A stretch of DNA of 64,000 nt from JABCPE02 sp963518845 (GTDB lineage Bacteria > Bacteroidota > Bacteroidia > Flavobacteriales > Weeksellaceae), in NCBI GenBank assembly GCA_963518845.1, contig CAUQKV010000004.1, positions 1 through 64,000 of the forward strand, in the 5' to 3' direction. Under the pieces are notes generated by a model, which was not told the origin of the DNA, did no database searches, and worked only from the letters and a program-made list of their open reading frames with translations. Each line of letters starts with the position of its first letter. The stretch's first letter is position 1. The position numbers were made by a program, and so were the translations under genes. Shown in pieces: positions 25,592 through 33,632 of the stretch.

Positions 25592-26728
25592 ATGGGAGAA
25601 TTATCACCTTTTTCTTTTGGGCATATTGTTAATCTTCAGGCTTTTACTAACAGAGAAGAGGAACTACAAAAACTAAAAAAAAACCTAATCAGCGGTGTAA
25701 ATACCATTATCATTTCACCGAGAAGATGGGGGAAATCTTCATTGGTTGCCAAGGCGATTGCAGAAATCAACAGAGAAGAGCTCAACTACAAAACCGTAAA
25801 AATAGACTTGTTTTCGGCTAATTCAGAGCATGAATTTTTGGAAATTTTCGCACGAGAAATCATCAAAGCAAGTTCCACAAAATGGGAAGAATGGACAAAT
25901 AATGCCCGTGAAGTTTTCAAAAATCTCATTCCTAAAATCAGCATCGGCATACAGCCTGATAGTGATTTTAGTCTTTCTTTTGATTGGGAAGAAGTTAAAA
26001 AACACAGCCTTGAAATTCTAAATTTACCCGAAGTTTTAGCAGAAAAAAAGGGCGTAAAATTCATTATTTGTATCGATGAATTTCAGAACCTAGCCCAGTA
26101 TCATGATTTTGAAACTTTAGAAAAGAAAATGCGATCTGTATGGCAGCAGCAGAAAAATGTGGTCTACTGTCTCTATGGAAGCAAAAGACACATGATGACT
26201 GACATTTTCAGCAAACCCTCCAAGCCCTTCTACCGCTTCGGAGACTTGTTTCTGCTACCAAAAATTAAAAAAGAAAAATGGATTCCTTTTATAATGGAGA
26301 ATTTCCACAAGACCAATAAAAAAATTTCAGCAGAATTTGCAGAAAAAATAGCAGATTTGATGAAAAATCATTCTTGGTATGTTCAGCAGTTCTCTTACTA
26401 TATCTGGAGCGAAACGGAGAAAGAAGTGACAGAAGAGGTTTTCAAAAACGCGTTATCTCGTTTAATCCAAAGCAACATTCCGTTTTTCCAACAGATTATA
26501 GAAGAACTCAGCAATACGCAGATTAACTTTATAAAAGCTTTGGTGAAAAAAGAAAAACAACTTTCTTCCAAATCCACTTTGGAAAAATACCAAATGGGAA
26601 CTTCGGCATCTGTATCGAAAAATAGAAATATTCTTTTGCAGAAGGATTTAATCCATAAAGAAGAAAACTCGTACGAGTTGCTTGACCCTGTGTTTGAACT
26701 TTGGTTTAAGCAAGTATATTTTTTATAA
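25592..26728 (+). CDS. Stand-alone archaeal-type ATPase with winged-helix end
   Basis: A 378-residue STAND-like ATPase (PF01637-type). The ATG at 25592 (MGELSPFSFGHIVN) is chosen because the upstream in-frame ATG at 25559 lies within the repeats. FTNREEELQKLK precedes Walker A SPRRWGKSS (42-50). Walker B is FIICIDEFQNL (Asp162-Glu163). SKRHMMTDIFSKPSKPFYRF fits the sensor region, and the C-terminus (about 300-378) looks like a winged helix (SSKSTLEKYQMGTSASVSKN, then ELLDPVFELWFKQ). These ATPases occur as scattered, often mobile single genes in Bacteroidetes and archaea; the function is unknown. It ends at a terminator shared with the convergent lipoprotein gene. Confidence 0.8.
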   Translation: MGELSPFSFGHIVNLQAFTNREEELQKLKKNLISGVNTIIISPRRWGKSSLVAKAIAEINREELNYKTVKIDLFSANSEHEFLEIFAREIIKASSTKWEEWTNNAREVFKNLIPKISIGIQPDSDFSLSFDWEEVKKHSLEILNLPEVLAEKKGVKFIICIDEFQNLAQYHDFETLEKKMRSVWQQQKNVVYCLYGSKRHMMTDIFSKPSKPFYRFGDLFLLPKIKKEKWIPFIMENFHKTNKKISAEFAEKIADLMKNHSWYVQQFSYYIWSETEKEVTEEVFKNALSRLIQSNIPFFQQIIEELSNTQINFIKALVKKEKQLSSKSTLEKYQMGTSASVSKNRNILLQKDLIHKEENSYELLDPVFELWFKQVYFL

Positions 26729-26758
26729 AAAAACCTCCCAAAAATAGGGAGGCTTTTA
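26728..26758. terminator. Bidirectional terminator, ATPase / lipoprotein
   Basis: CCTCCC (26734-26739) pairs with GGGAGG (26747-26752), with A-rich and T-rich flanks on either side; it serves both convergent genes. Confidence 0.85.
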
Positions 26759-26761
26759 TTT

Positions 26762-27568
26762 TTATCTATTATAAATATAGATATCTATCATTTCTGGTGG
26801 TATGCTTCTAGTATATGATTGCCTTGCTATTCTTTTGGTTGGATAGCCATCTGCATTATACTCATAAGAAATATTGGTTACATTTTTAGTACCATTTATA
26901 GTTTGCTCCATACGAGTAACATTGTTAGTACCCACAGCGTACCCCTCTTCTAAATGCAAGGCAGACAAACCTCTTACATTTCTAAATGGCGTTTTTTTAT
27001 CATCATACTCAAATATAGTTGTTGTAATATTAGTACTTCCATACCCATTAGTAGCTTTTTCTTCTCGTTTAGAAATATTACCATTTTTTAATGTATAAAC
27101 AATAGTACTATTTATTGTATCATTTAAAAGACTACCATTATTAACTTTATAACTCTGGTTTACAGTTATTTCTCCACTTCTTGCATAACTATAAGATCTA
27201 TAAGTTTCTGTACCATAACCAGTTACTGGATCTATATTTGTTTTTTTAGAATAGAGTAGTTTTCCATCTTCTCTATATTCATACTCTGTGATTTCTCCAT
27301 CTTCTTCTTTAATAGATACTATTTTATCTCCTTTATAAACAATAGTAGATTTTATCTTATCACCTGATTCTTCATATCTTCCATTACTTTCTATTAATTT
27401 ATCTCCATCATAAGATAAATTGAGATAAATCTTTTCCCCATCCTCATCCATAGTTTCCATTTTTATAGGGAGTGTAACTGATGTACTTACACTTCCATCA
27501 TCACTCCTATCACTAGAACAAGACAAAAGGCACATGCCCATCAAAATAGATAAAACTAATTTTTTCAT
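26762..27568 (-). CDS. Lipoprotein with YD/RHS-like strand repeats
   Basis: A 268-residue lipoprotein from the ATG at 27568: MKKLVLSILMGMCLLSCSSD, lipobox LLSC with Cys17 and a polar Ser/Asp linker. An upstream ATG at 27595 would misplace the signal. The mature part is made of short beta-strand units (NLSYDGDKLIESNGRYEESG, EYEYREDGKLLYSKK, ISYEYNADGYPTKRI) resembling the YD-repeat pattern of Bacteroidetes surface lipoproteins. The function is unknown; a structural or binding role on the outer membrane is inference. It is a single gene with its own promoter. Confidence 0.8.
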   Translation of the reverse strand: MKKLVLSILMGMCLLSCSSDRSDDGSVSTSVTLPIKMETMDEDGEKIYLNLSYDGDKLIESNGRYEESGDKIKSTIVYKGDKIVSIKEEDGEITEYEYREDGKLLYSKKTNIDPVTGYGTETYRSYSYARSGEITVNQSYKVNNGSLLNDTINSTIVYTLKNGNISKREEKATNGYGSTNITTTIFEYDDKKTPFRNVRGLSALHLEEGYAVGTNNVTRMEQTINGTKNVTNISYEYNADGYPTKRIARQSYTRSIPPEMIDIYIYNR

Positions 27569-27735
27569 AAAAAAATAAAATTTATTTTCCACCAAAGTCC
27601 TAAAAATGGGTTATACTAATTATATACAAAAAAGCGAGGACTTTTTAGTTTTACTTGATTTTCAATATTTTCGAAATCATCCAAACACCAAAATAAAAAC
27701 TAACACTTTCTTTTTTAATCATTAAATTTCTCGCT

Positions 27736-27743
27736 CAAAGATA
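27736..27743 (-). promoter_or_regulatory. -7 element for the lipoprotein at 27568
   Basis: On the minus strand this reads TATCTTTG. It is the mirror image of the pth -7 element 13 bases away, so the two divergent promoters share their upstream DNA. Confidence 0.5.
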
Positions 27744-27756
27744 CAAAACATATTTA

Positions 27757-27765
27757 TATCTTTGC
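27757..27765 (+). promoter_or_regulatory. -7 element of the pth promoter
   Basis: TATCTTTGC is an exact consensus match 30 bases before the pth ATG. Confidence 0.6.
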
Positions 27766-27794
27766 TTCCGATTTTCATCATAGAATAAATTAAA

Positions 27795-28358
27795 ATGAAA
27801 TACTTAATTTTAGGAATAGGAAACAAAGGCGAAAAATACGAAAATACAAGGCATAACATCGGTTTTAAAATCGTGGAGAGAGTTGCCGAAAAAATAGAAG
27901 CGAAATTCAGCTCTGCAAACTACGGATGGACAGCCGAGGGAAAATACAAAGGCAGAAAAGTAATTCTTTTAAAACCAGACACTTATGTGAATCTCTCTGG
28001 AAATGCTCTAAAATTCTGGATGCAGAAAGAAAACATTCCTTTGGAAAATATCCTCGTCGTGACAGATGATTTGGCGCTGCCTTTCGGTGCTTTACGCCTA
28101 AAATCAAAGGGTTCTGATGCTGGGCACAACGGTCTGAAAAACATTCAGGAAATGATAAAAACCCAAAACTACGCCCGCCTAAGATTTGGGATTTCTTCCG
28201 ATTTTGAAAAAGGCAGACAGATAGACTATGTCATTGGTGAATGGAGCGAGGAAGAAAATGAAAAACTCCCAGAGAGAATTGATAAGTTCGCAGATGCCTG
28301 CCTCTCCTTTGTCTTTGCAGGAATTACCAATACGATGAATACTTTTAACGGAAAATAA
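27795..28358 (+). CDS. pth: Peptidyl-tRNA hydrolase
   Basis: Releases peptides from prematurely dropped peptidyl-tRNA, recycling the tRNA in the cytoplasm; 187 residues. The active-site block GIGNKGEKYENTRHNIGFKI contains the catalytic His. KPDTYVNLSGNA, VTDDLALPFGALRLKSKGSD and AGHNGLKNI are the other family blocks. It is followed 54 bases later by prfB, which has its own -7 element, so both translation factors lie in the same direction but need not share a transcript. Confidence 0.98.
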   Translation: MKYLILGIGNKGEKYENTRHNIGFKIVERVAEKIEAKFSSANYGWTAEGKYKGRKVILLKPDTYVNLSGNALKFWMQKENIPLENILVVTDDLALPFGALRLKSKGSDAGHNGLKNIQEMIKTQNYARLRFGISSDFEKGRQIDYVIGEWSEEENEKLPERIDKFADACLSFVFAGITNTMNTFNGK

Positions 28359-28389
28359 ATTTTTATTACTAAAATCACCAAAAAACTAT

Positions 28390-28397
28390 TATTTTTG
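28390..28397 (+). promoter_or_regulatory. -7 element of the prfB promoter
   Basis: TATTTTTG fits TAnnTTTG and would give a leader of about 10 bases before the GTG at 28413. Confidence 0.5.
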
Positions 28398-28412
28398 TAA
28401 AAATTTGAATTT

Positions 28413-29525
28413 GTGATTAGTAACGAGCAAATAAAAGACGCACAGACCCGAATAGAAGATTTATACAAATACCTTCAAATAGAGCGAAAAAAGGTAGAAA
28501 TATCCAATGATGATGAGAAAACCGCTTCACCAGAATTTTGGGACAGCCCGAAAGAAGCCGAAGCATTCCTGAAACAGCTCCGCTCCAAAAAGAAATGGGT
28601 GGAAGAATATGAGGAAATCCATAAAGAATTTGAAGATTTACAAGTATTGGTAGAATTTTCCAAAGAAGACCCAGACAGCGAAAAAGAAGTAGAAGACATC
28701 TTCCCAAAACTTCTTGAAAAAATAGAAAATCTGGAATTTAAAAATATGCTTTCCAGCGAAGGAGATGAGCTTTCTGCTGTCCTCCAAATCACGGCTGGAG
28801 CTGGTGGAACAGAGAGCTGCGACTGGGCATCTATGCTGATGAGAATGTACATCATGTGGGCAGAAAAGCAGGGATACAGTGTGCGAGAGCTCAACTTCCA
28901 AGAAGGAGATGTAGCGGGTGTGAAAACGGTGACATTAGAGATAGATGGCGAATTTGCCTTCGGGTATCTAAAAGGTGAAAACGGCGTGCATCGTTTGGTG
29001 AGAATTTCTCCTTTTGACAGTAACGCAAAACGCCATACCAGCTTTGTTTCGGTTTATGTTTATCCTTTGGTGGATGATACTATTGAGATTAATATCAATC
29101 CATCCGACATCACTTTTGAAACCATGAGAGCCAGCGGTGCGGGAGGGCAGAATGTAAACAAAGTAGAAACTGCCGTGCGACTTCGCCACCACCCTACGGG
29201 AATCATCATCGAAAACTCTGAAAGCCGTTCACAGCTTCAAAACAAAGAAAAAGCCATGCAGCTCTTAAAATCAAGGCTTTACGAAATAGAATTGGAAGAA
29301 AGAAACAAGGCGCGAAACGAAATAGAAGCAGGAAAAATGAAAATAGAATGGGGCAGCCAGATTAGAAACTATGTGATGCATCCTTACAAATTGGTAAAAG
29401 ATGTTCGCTCTGGCTATGAGACTTCCGATGTGGATGCCGTGATGAATGGCAACATCACTCCTTTCCTAAAATCTTTCCTAATGGCAGAAGGACAAGGTGA
29501 CGAAACTCATGATTTAACGATATAA
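28413..29525 (+). CDS. prfB: Peptide chain release factor 2, uninterrupted frame
   Basis: Recognises UGA and UAA and triggers peptide release; 370 residues from a GTG start (MISNEQIKDAQTRIEDLYKY), which lines up with the E. coli N-terminus; no ATG is available. The stop-codon reading tripeptide SPF is in RLVRISPFDSNAKRHTSF, and the catalytic GGQ is in RASGAGGQNVNKVETAVR. In many bacteria the gene is read through an internal UGA by a +1 shift at CUU-UGA. Here the matching spot reads TAC-CTT-CAA, so no frameshift is needed. It is followed by the dedA-family gene. Confidence 0.97.
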   Translation: MISNEQIKDAQTRIEDLYKYLQIERKKVEISNDDEKTASPEFWDSPKEAEAFLKQLRSKKKWVEEYEEIHKEFEDLQVLVEFSKEDPDSEKEVEDIFPKLLEKIENLEFKNMLSSEGDELSAVLQITAGAGGTESCDWASMLMRMYIMWAEKQGYSVRELNFQEGDVAGVKTVTLEIDGEFAFGYLKGENGVHRLVRISPFDSNAKRHTSFVSVYVYPLVDDTIEININPSDITFETMRASGAGGQNVNKVETAVRLRHHPTGIIIENSESRSQLQNKEKAMQLLKSRLYEIELEERNKARNEIEAGKMKIEWGSQIRNYVMHPYKLVKDVRSGYETSDVDAVMNGNITPFLKSFLMAEGQGDETHDLTI

Positions 29526-29554
29526 AATTTTACCGCTGATATTCTTAAATAAAT

Positions 29555-29562
29555 TATCTTTG
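29555..29562 (+). promoter_or_regulatory. -7 element of the DedA-family gene
   Basis: TATCTTTG is an exact consensus match 16 bases before the ATG at 29579. Confidence 0.55.
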
Positions 29563-29578
29563 TTGATTATTAGATTTT

Positions 29579-30232
29579 ATGGAACATTTTGAAAGTTGGA
29601 AAGATTTAGTAAACCCCGAATTTTACATTAAATTAGGCGGTTTTTGGCTGGTGCTTCTTATCGTGTTTGCAGAATCGGGATTATTCTTTGGATTCTTCTT
29701 GCCTGGGGACAGCTTGTTGTTTATTTCTGGAATTTATTCCACCACGATTATCAGTGAAACTTTTGGAGAAACAGGAAGTGATCTTCTCAATACTACGATT
29801 TTAGCCATTACTGTGGGCTTTGCTGCTATTCTTGGAGATTCAGTAGGTTATTGGTTTGGCTCAAAAAGTGGTCAAAAACTTTATCATAAGAAAGAATCTT
29901 TTTTCTTTAAAAGAAGTTATCTACTGAAAGCACAGCAATTTTATGAAGAAAATGGAGCAATGGCTATTATTATTGCGAGATTTTTACCCATGATTAGAAC
30001 CTTTGCTCCTATTGTAGCAGGCATAGTAAAAATGGATAGCAAAAAGTTCTTTTTATATAATATTATAGGCGGGCTTTTATGGTCCTTTTCTCTGATTTTT
30101 GCTGGACATTATTTAGATAAACTTTTTATCGACCAGTTCGGAATTGATTTGAAAAAACATTTGGAATACATTATCATTGGACTAATTGTAGTAACTACAA
30201 CTCCCGTTATAATCAAAGCCCTTAAAAAATAA
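29579..30232 (+). CDS. DedA/SNARE-associated family membrane protein
   Basis: A 217-residue inner-membrane protein with about five hydrophobic segments. FAESGLFFGFFLPGDSLLFI and GDSVGYWFGSKSG are the conserved re-entrant loops of the DedA family, and ARFLPMIRTFAPIVAGI carries the essential Arg residues. Members act in lipid-carrier (undecaprenyl phosphate or phosphatidylethanolamine) flipping and envelope homeostasis; the substrate here is not known. It is convergent with rplL across a shared terminator. Confidence 0.93.
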   Translation: MEHFESWKDLVNPEFYIKLGGFWLVLLIVFAESGLFFGFFLPGDSLLFISGIYSTTIISETFGETGSDLLNTTILAITVGFAAILGDSVGYWFGSKSGQKLYHKKESFFFKRSYLLKAQQFYEENGAMAIIIARFLPMIRTFAPIVAGIVKMDSKKFFLYNIIGGLLWSFSLIFAGHYLDKLFIDQFGIDLKKHLEYIIIGLIVVTTTPVIIKALKK

Positions 30233-30277
30233 AACTTTTAAAATACTTTTTAGATTTATTCTCGATTAGTAAAAAAA

Positions 30278-30309
30278 TAAAAAGCTGTTTCATTTTGAAA
30301 CAGCTTTTT
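30278..30309. terminator. Bidirectional terminator between dedA-family gene and rplL
   Basis: AAAGCTGTTTC pairs with GAAACAGCTTT around ATTTT, followed by a T-run; the A-run on the other side serves rplL. It ends the rplKAJL unit, so no rpoB follows. Confidence 0.88.
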
Positions 30310-30330
30310 TTAGTTATTGTAATTTAATAA

Positions 30331-30702
30331 TTACTTCAATTCTACTTCAGCACCAGCTTCTTCTAATTGCTTTTTAAGAGCTTCTGCTTCATCTTTTGGA
30401 ACTCCTGTTTTTACTGGAGCTGGAGCACCATCTACGATGTCTTTAGCTTCTTTAAGACCAGCACCTGTTAAGTCTTTAACTAACTTAACTACAGCTAATT
30501 TAGAAGCACCTGCATTTTTAAGGATTACATCAAATTCTGATTTTTCCTCAGCTGCAGCACCTCCACCAGCAGCACCAGATACTACTACTGCAGCAGCAGC
30601 TGGCTCGATTCCGTACTCTTCTTTAAGAATAGTAGCTAATTCATTTACATCTTTTACTGTTAAGTTAACAAGCGTTTCCGCTAATTTTTTTAAATCTGAC
30701 AT
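30331..30702 (-). CDS. rplL: 50S ribosomal protein L7/L12
   Basis: Stalk protein that recruits the translational GTPases, 123 residues. It has an N-terminal dimerisation helix (LAETLVNLTVKDVNELATIL), an Ala/Gly-rich hinge (about 35-50) and the C-terminal factor-binding domain LKNAGASKLAVVKLVKDLTG, then GLKEAKDIVDGAPAPVKTG. It is the last gene of the unit. In most bacteria rpoB follows, but here a terminator and a convergent gene do. Confidence 0.98.
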   Translation of the reverse strand: MSDLKKLAETLVNLTVKDVNELATILKEEYGIEPAAAAVVVSGAAGGGAAAEEKSEFDVILKNAGASKLAVVKLVKDLTGAGLKEAKDIVDGAPAPVKTGVPKDEAEALKKQLEEAGAEVELK

Positions 30703-30778
30703 TTTTTTAATGTTTTAATTGTTGAACGATTTATTTTAATTTTATTGAGTGTCTATTTTACTCAGTGAAGACCTAAAA

Positions 30779-31336
30779 TTACTCTGCTCCTTCTTCAGAT
30801 GCAGGCTCTTCTTTTGGTTCTTCTGCCACAGGAGCTTCTGCTTTTGCTTCTGCAACCTCTGGTTTGTTTTGCAATGCAGAAATCAAGTTTCTGATTGGAG
30901 ACTGAAGCAATCCTATGATTTCTCCAATCATCTCTTCTCTAGACTTGATATTTGCTAGAGTATCTAACTGGTTATCACCAATATAGAAAGTTTCTTGCAA
31001 ATAAGCTGATTTCAAAGCAGGGAATTCTCCATTCTTTCTGAAATTTTTGATAAGTTTTGCAGGAGCATTTGCTACTTCTGCTATCATCAATGCAGAATTT
31101 CCTTTGAATGTGGAGAACATTTCTGAGTAATCTACTCCCTCCACTTGTTCCATCGCTTTTTGAAGCAATGTATTTTTTACAACTCTAAGCGTAACATTAC
31201 TTTTAAATGCTTGTCTTCTAAAATCTGAAGTAGCAGCAGCATTCATTCCTTCAAGATTTGCTACATAAACCACTTTGGCATCTTGTAACAATTCTTTTAA
31301 TTCTTGTATTACTAATACTTTTTCTTCTTTTGTCAT
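30779..31336 (-). CDS. rplJ: 50S ribosomal protein L10
   Basis: Stalk base protein that anchors L7/L12 to 23S rRNA, 185 residues. VYVANLEGMNAAATSDFRRQ and RVVKNTLLQKAMEQVEGVDY identify the RNA-binding domain, and the acidic Ala/Glu-rich tail (AEAPVAEEPKEEPASEEGAE) is longer than in E. coli. It follows rplA by 13 bases; a 76-base AT-rich gap precedes rplL. Confidence 0.98.
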   Translation of the reverse strand: MTKEEKVLVIQELKELLQDAKVVYVANLEGMNAAATSDFRRQAFKSNVTLRVVKNTLLQKAMEQVEGVDYSEMFSTFKGNSALMIAEVANAPAKLIKNFRKNGEFPALKSAYLQETFYIGDNQLDTLANIKSREEMIGEIIGLLQSPIRNLISALQNKPEVAEAKAEAPVAEEPKEEPASEEGAE

Positions 31337-31349
31337 TGTCTTTCAGATT

Positions 31350-32042
31350 TTAGTTTACAGATTTAGTATCGATAGCAATACCTGGACTCATTGTAGAAGA
31401 AAGGTAAATACTCTTCACATAAGTTCCTTTTGCTGCAGTTGGTTTTAATTTGATTAAAGCCTGAATAAGCTCTTGCGCATTCTCTCTAATCTTATCTGCA
31501 TCGAAAGATACTTTACCAATACCTGCGTGTACAATACCATATTTATCCACTTTGAAATCAATTTTACCTGATTTCACCTCTGCTACTGCTTTACCTACTT
31601 CCATAGTAACTGTTCCAGATTTAGGGTTTGGCATTAGACCTCTTGGACCCAATACTCTACCCAATGGACCTAGTTTACCCATTACAGCTGGCATAGTAAC
31701 AATAACATCTACATCTGTCCAACCATTTTTGATTTTTTCTAAGTACTCATCTAGACCTACATGGTCAGCACCAGCAGCTTTTGCTTCTGCTTCTTTATCA
31801 GGAGTAACCAAAGCCAATACACGGATATCTTTACCCGTTCCATGAGGAAGAGAAACTACTCCTCTTACCATTTGATTAGCTTTACGAGGATCTACACCTA
31901 ATCTCACAGCGATATCTACAGAAGCATCAAATTTTGCTGTATTTACTTCTTTTACTAAGGCTGAAGCTTCTTCAAGGCTATATGCCTTATTTTTTTCTAG
32001 CTTAGCTACAGCTTCCTTTTGCTTTTTAGTTAATTTTGCCAT
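31350..32042 (-). CDS. rplA: 50S ribosomal protein L1
   Basis: L1-stalk protein that moves the E-site tRNA and represses its own operon in many bacteria, 230 residues. VDIAVRLGVDPRKANQMVRG, GTGKDIRVLALV and the signature GPRGLMPNPKSGTVT are present. It is a plausible ligand of the rplK leader structure at 32550-32602. Confidence 0.98.
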   Translation of the reverse strand: MAKLTKKQKEAVAKLEKNKAYSLEEASALVKEVNTAKFDASVDIAVRLGVDPRKANQMVRGVVSLPHGTGKDIRVLALVTPDKEAEAKAAGADHVGLDEYLEKIKNGWTDVDVIVTMPAVMGKLGPLGRVLGPRGLMPNPKSGTVTMEVGKAVAEVKSGKIDFKVDKYGIVHAGIGKVSFDADKIRENAQELIQALIKLKPTAAKGTYVKSIYLSSTMSPGIAIDTKSVN

Positions 32043-32052
32043 TCCTTAATTT

Positions 32053-32493
32053 TTAAGCGTTAGGTTTCGTTCCTGTTACTTTTAATCCCATTGATCTTGC
32101 TGTACCAGCAACCATACTCAAAGCTGAATCTATCGTAAAGCAGTTAAGATCTGCCATTTTATCTTCAGCTATTTTTTGTACTTGCTCCCAAGTTACAGAA
32201 CCTACTTTGTTTCTGTTAGGCTCCCCAGATCCTTTCTTTACCTTAGACGCCTCTAAAAGCTGAACCGCTGCTGGAGGTGTTTTAATGATAAATTCGAAAG
32301 ATTTATCCTCATAAACTGTAATTACTACAGGAAGGATTTGACCTGGCTTATCTTGCGTTCTTCCATTAAATTGTTTACAAAACTCCATAATGTTCACCCC
32401 TGCAGAACCCAATGCTGGACCTACTGGTGGAGAAGGGTTTGCTGCCCCTCCTTTCACTTGAAGTTTTACCATTTTAAAGACTTTCTTTGCCAT
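32053..32493 (-). CDS. rplK: 50S ribosomal protein L11
   Basis: GTPase-centre protein needed for the stringent response, 146 residues: MVKLQVKGGAANPSPPVGPA, then LGSAGVNIMEFCKQFN and the C-terminal GTARSMGLKV region. It starts the rplKAJL transcript, which has its own promoter after the nusG terminator. Confidence 0.98.
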   Translation of the reverse strand: MAKKVFKMVKLQVKGGAANPSPPVGPALGSAGVNIMEFCKQFNGRTQDKPGQILPVVITVYEDKSFEFIIKTPPAAVQLLEASKVKKGSGEPNRNKVGSVTWEQVQKIAEDKMADLNCFTIDSALSMVAGTARSMGLKVTGTKPNA

Positions 32494-32549
32494 GTTTCTT
32501 TATTAAAATAAATTAAAAATATAAAAATGTGGAAGCATTTTATAAATCT

Positions 32550-32602
32550 GTAAATGAATAGATGAAATATCCTTCTCACCTGAACATTTCAACTCCATTT
32601 AC
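32550..32602 (-). other. Structured leader of rplK mRNA, candidate L1-binding site
   Basis: On the minus strand, GTAAATG (32602-32596) pairs with CATTTAC (32556-32550). Inside it, TGAAAT (32591-32586) pairs with ATTTCA (32568-32563) across an asymmetric internal loop. The apical loop reads GTTCAGGTGAGAAGGAT. The structure begins right at the predicted transcription start. L1 represses this operon by binding an rplK-leader stem with asymmetric loops in other bacteria; that role here is inference. Confidence 0.55.
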
Positions 32603-32607
32603 GGATT

Positions 32608-32638
32608 GCAAAATTATAAATTTATTTCTTATCTACAA
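32608..32638 (-). promoter_or_regulatory. Promoter of rplKAJL
   Basis: TTG (32636-32638), 19 bases, then TAATTTTG (32609-32616) on the minus strand, with a start near 32602. It follows the nusG terminator. Confidence 0.65.
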
Positions 32639-32663
32639 AAATAAATTTACTTTTTATTCTAAA

Positions 32664-32698
32664 TATCAATAAAAAAACCACCCTAAAAAGAGTGGCTT
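32664..32698 (-). terminator. Terminator after nusG
   Basis: On the minus strand AGCCACTC pairs with GGGTGGTT (two wobble pairs) and is followed by a run of seven T. It separates secE-nusG from rplKAJL. Confidence 0.8.
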
Positions 32699-32704
32699 AT
32701 TTTA

Positions 32705-33247
32705 CTAAAGTTTTTCTACTTGCATGTAGCTTAGTTCTAATGGAGTTTCCCTTCCAAATATTCGAACTTTAACTTCTAATTTTTTCTTATCTTCATGGAT
32801 TTTTTCAATAGAACCGTTGAATCCATTAAATGGCCCGTCTATTACTTTCACATTTTCTCCTACAACAAAAGGAATCTCTACATCCACCGCAAATTCAGAA
32901 AGTTCATCTATTTTTCCCAACATTCTATTAACTTCTGCAGGTCTCATAGGAACAGGATCCCCTCCTTTTGTCAAACTCAAAAATGAAATAACCCCTGGTA
33001 TATTCTTTATCATATGTGGAATCTCACCCATAAGATTAGCCTCTACCATAAGATATCCTGGATAATAAGGTCTTTCTTTAAAGACTTTCTTTCCGTTTTT
33101 CATCTGTGCTACTTTTTCTGTAGGAATTACTACTTGAGTAACAAAAGATTCATACCCCAATCTTCTAATTTCAGTTTCTATATAGGATTTCACTTTGTTT
33201 TCCTGCCCGCTAACGGCTTTCAGCACATACCACTTTAAATCTTCCAT
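32705..33247 (-). CDS. nusG: Transcription termination/antitermination factor NusG
   Basis: Elongation factor that bridges RNA polymerase with the ribosome or Rho, 180 residues. KWYVLKAVSGQENKVKSYIE is the NGN domain start, KERPYYPGYLMVEANLMGEI and VISFLSLTKGGDPVPMRPAE follow, and the C-terminal KOW domain has GENVKVIDGPFNGFNGSIEK. It lies 10 bases after secE. Confidence 0.98.
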   Translation of the reverse strand: MEDLKWYVLKAVSGQENKVKSYIETEIRRLGYESFVTQVVIPTEKVAQMKNGKKVFKERPYYPGYLMVEANLMGEIPHMIKNIPGVISFLSLTKGGDPVPMRPAEVNRMLGKIDELSEFAVDVEIPFVVGENVKVIDGPFNGFNGSIEKIHEDKKKLEVKVRIFGRETPLELSYMQVEKL

Positions 33248-33257
33248 GAGAAATATT

Positions 33258-33461
33258 TTAGTTAAAAAATCCTATAAACAATGAATACAAGTTCTTGATT
33301 GATATACTAAAAAGGCTATCTACCCCAAATGTAAACAAGGCCAATATCAATGTAGACACAGCCACAACAACTGTAGAGGACTGTAATTCTTTCCACTTCA
33401 ACCATTCAACCTTTTCTCTAAACTCTAAAAAAGAATCTTTAACAAAACTTATTAAACTCAT
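33258..33461 (-). CDS. secE: Preprotein translocase subunit SecE
   Basis: A 67-residue single-spanning membrane partner of SecY. The amphipathic helix FVKDSFLEFREKVEWLKWKE is followed by a transmembrane segment (TVVVAVSTLILALFTFGVDS). It lies in the conserved order tuf, tRNA-Trp, secE, nusG. Confidence 0.97.
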   Translation of the reverse strand: MSLISFVKDSFLEFREKVEWLKWKELQSSTVVVAVSTLILALFTFGVDSLFSISIKNLYSLFIGFFN

Positions 33462-33542
33462 AATATATCACCAATAAGAAAAAACTAAGGAAATCCCATC
33501 TATGATTACACAATAAATAAAATATACCTTAGTCTAAATTTG

Positions 33543-33613
33543 CACGGGCACTAGGATTCGAACCCAGATCAACGGTTTTGGAGACCGGTATCCTACCATT
33601 GGACGATGCCCGT
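33543..33613 (-). tRNA. tRNA-Trp (CCA anticodon)
   Basis: The 71-base cloverleaf starts ACGGGCATCGTCC on the minus strand. Acceptor arms ACGGGCA and TGCCCGT pair fully, the anticodon loop is CTCCAAA (anticodon CCA), and the T-arm is GGTTCGAAT. CCA is not fully encoded. It lies between tuf and secE. Confidence 0.96.
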
Positions 33614-33632
33614 AGTTTAATTTTAAATTTTA

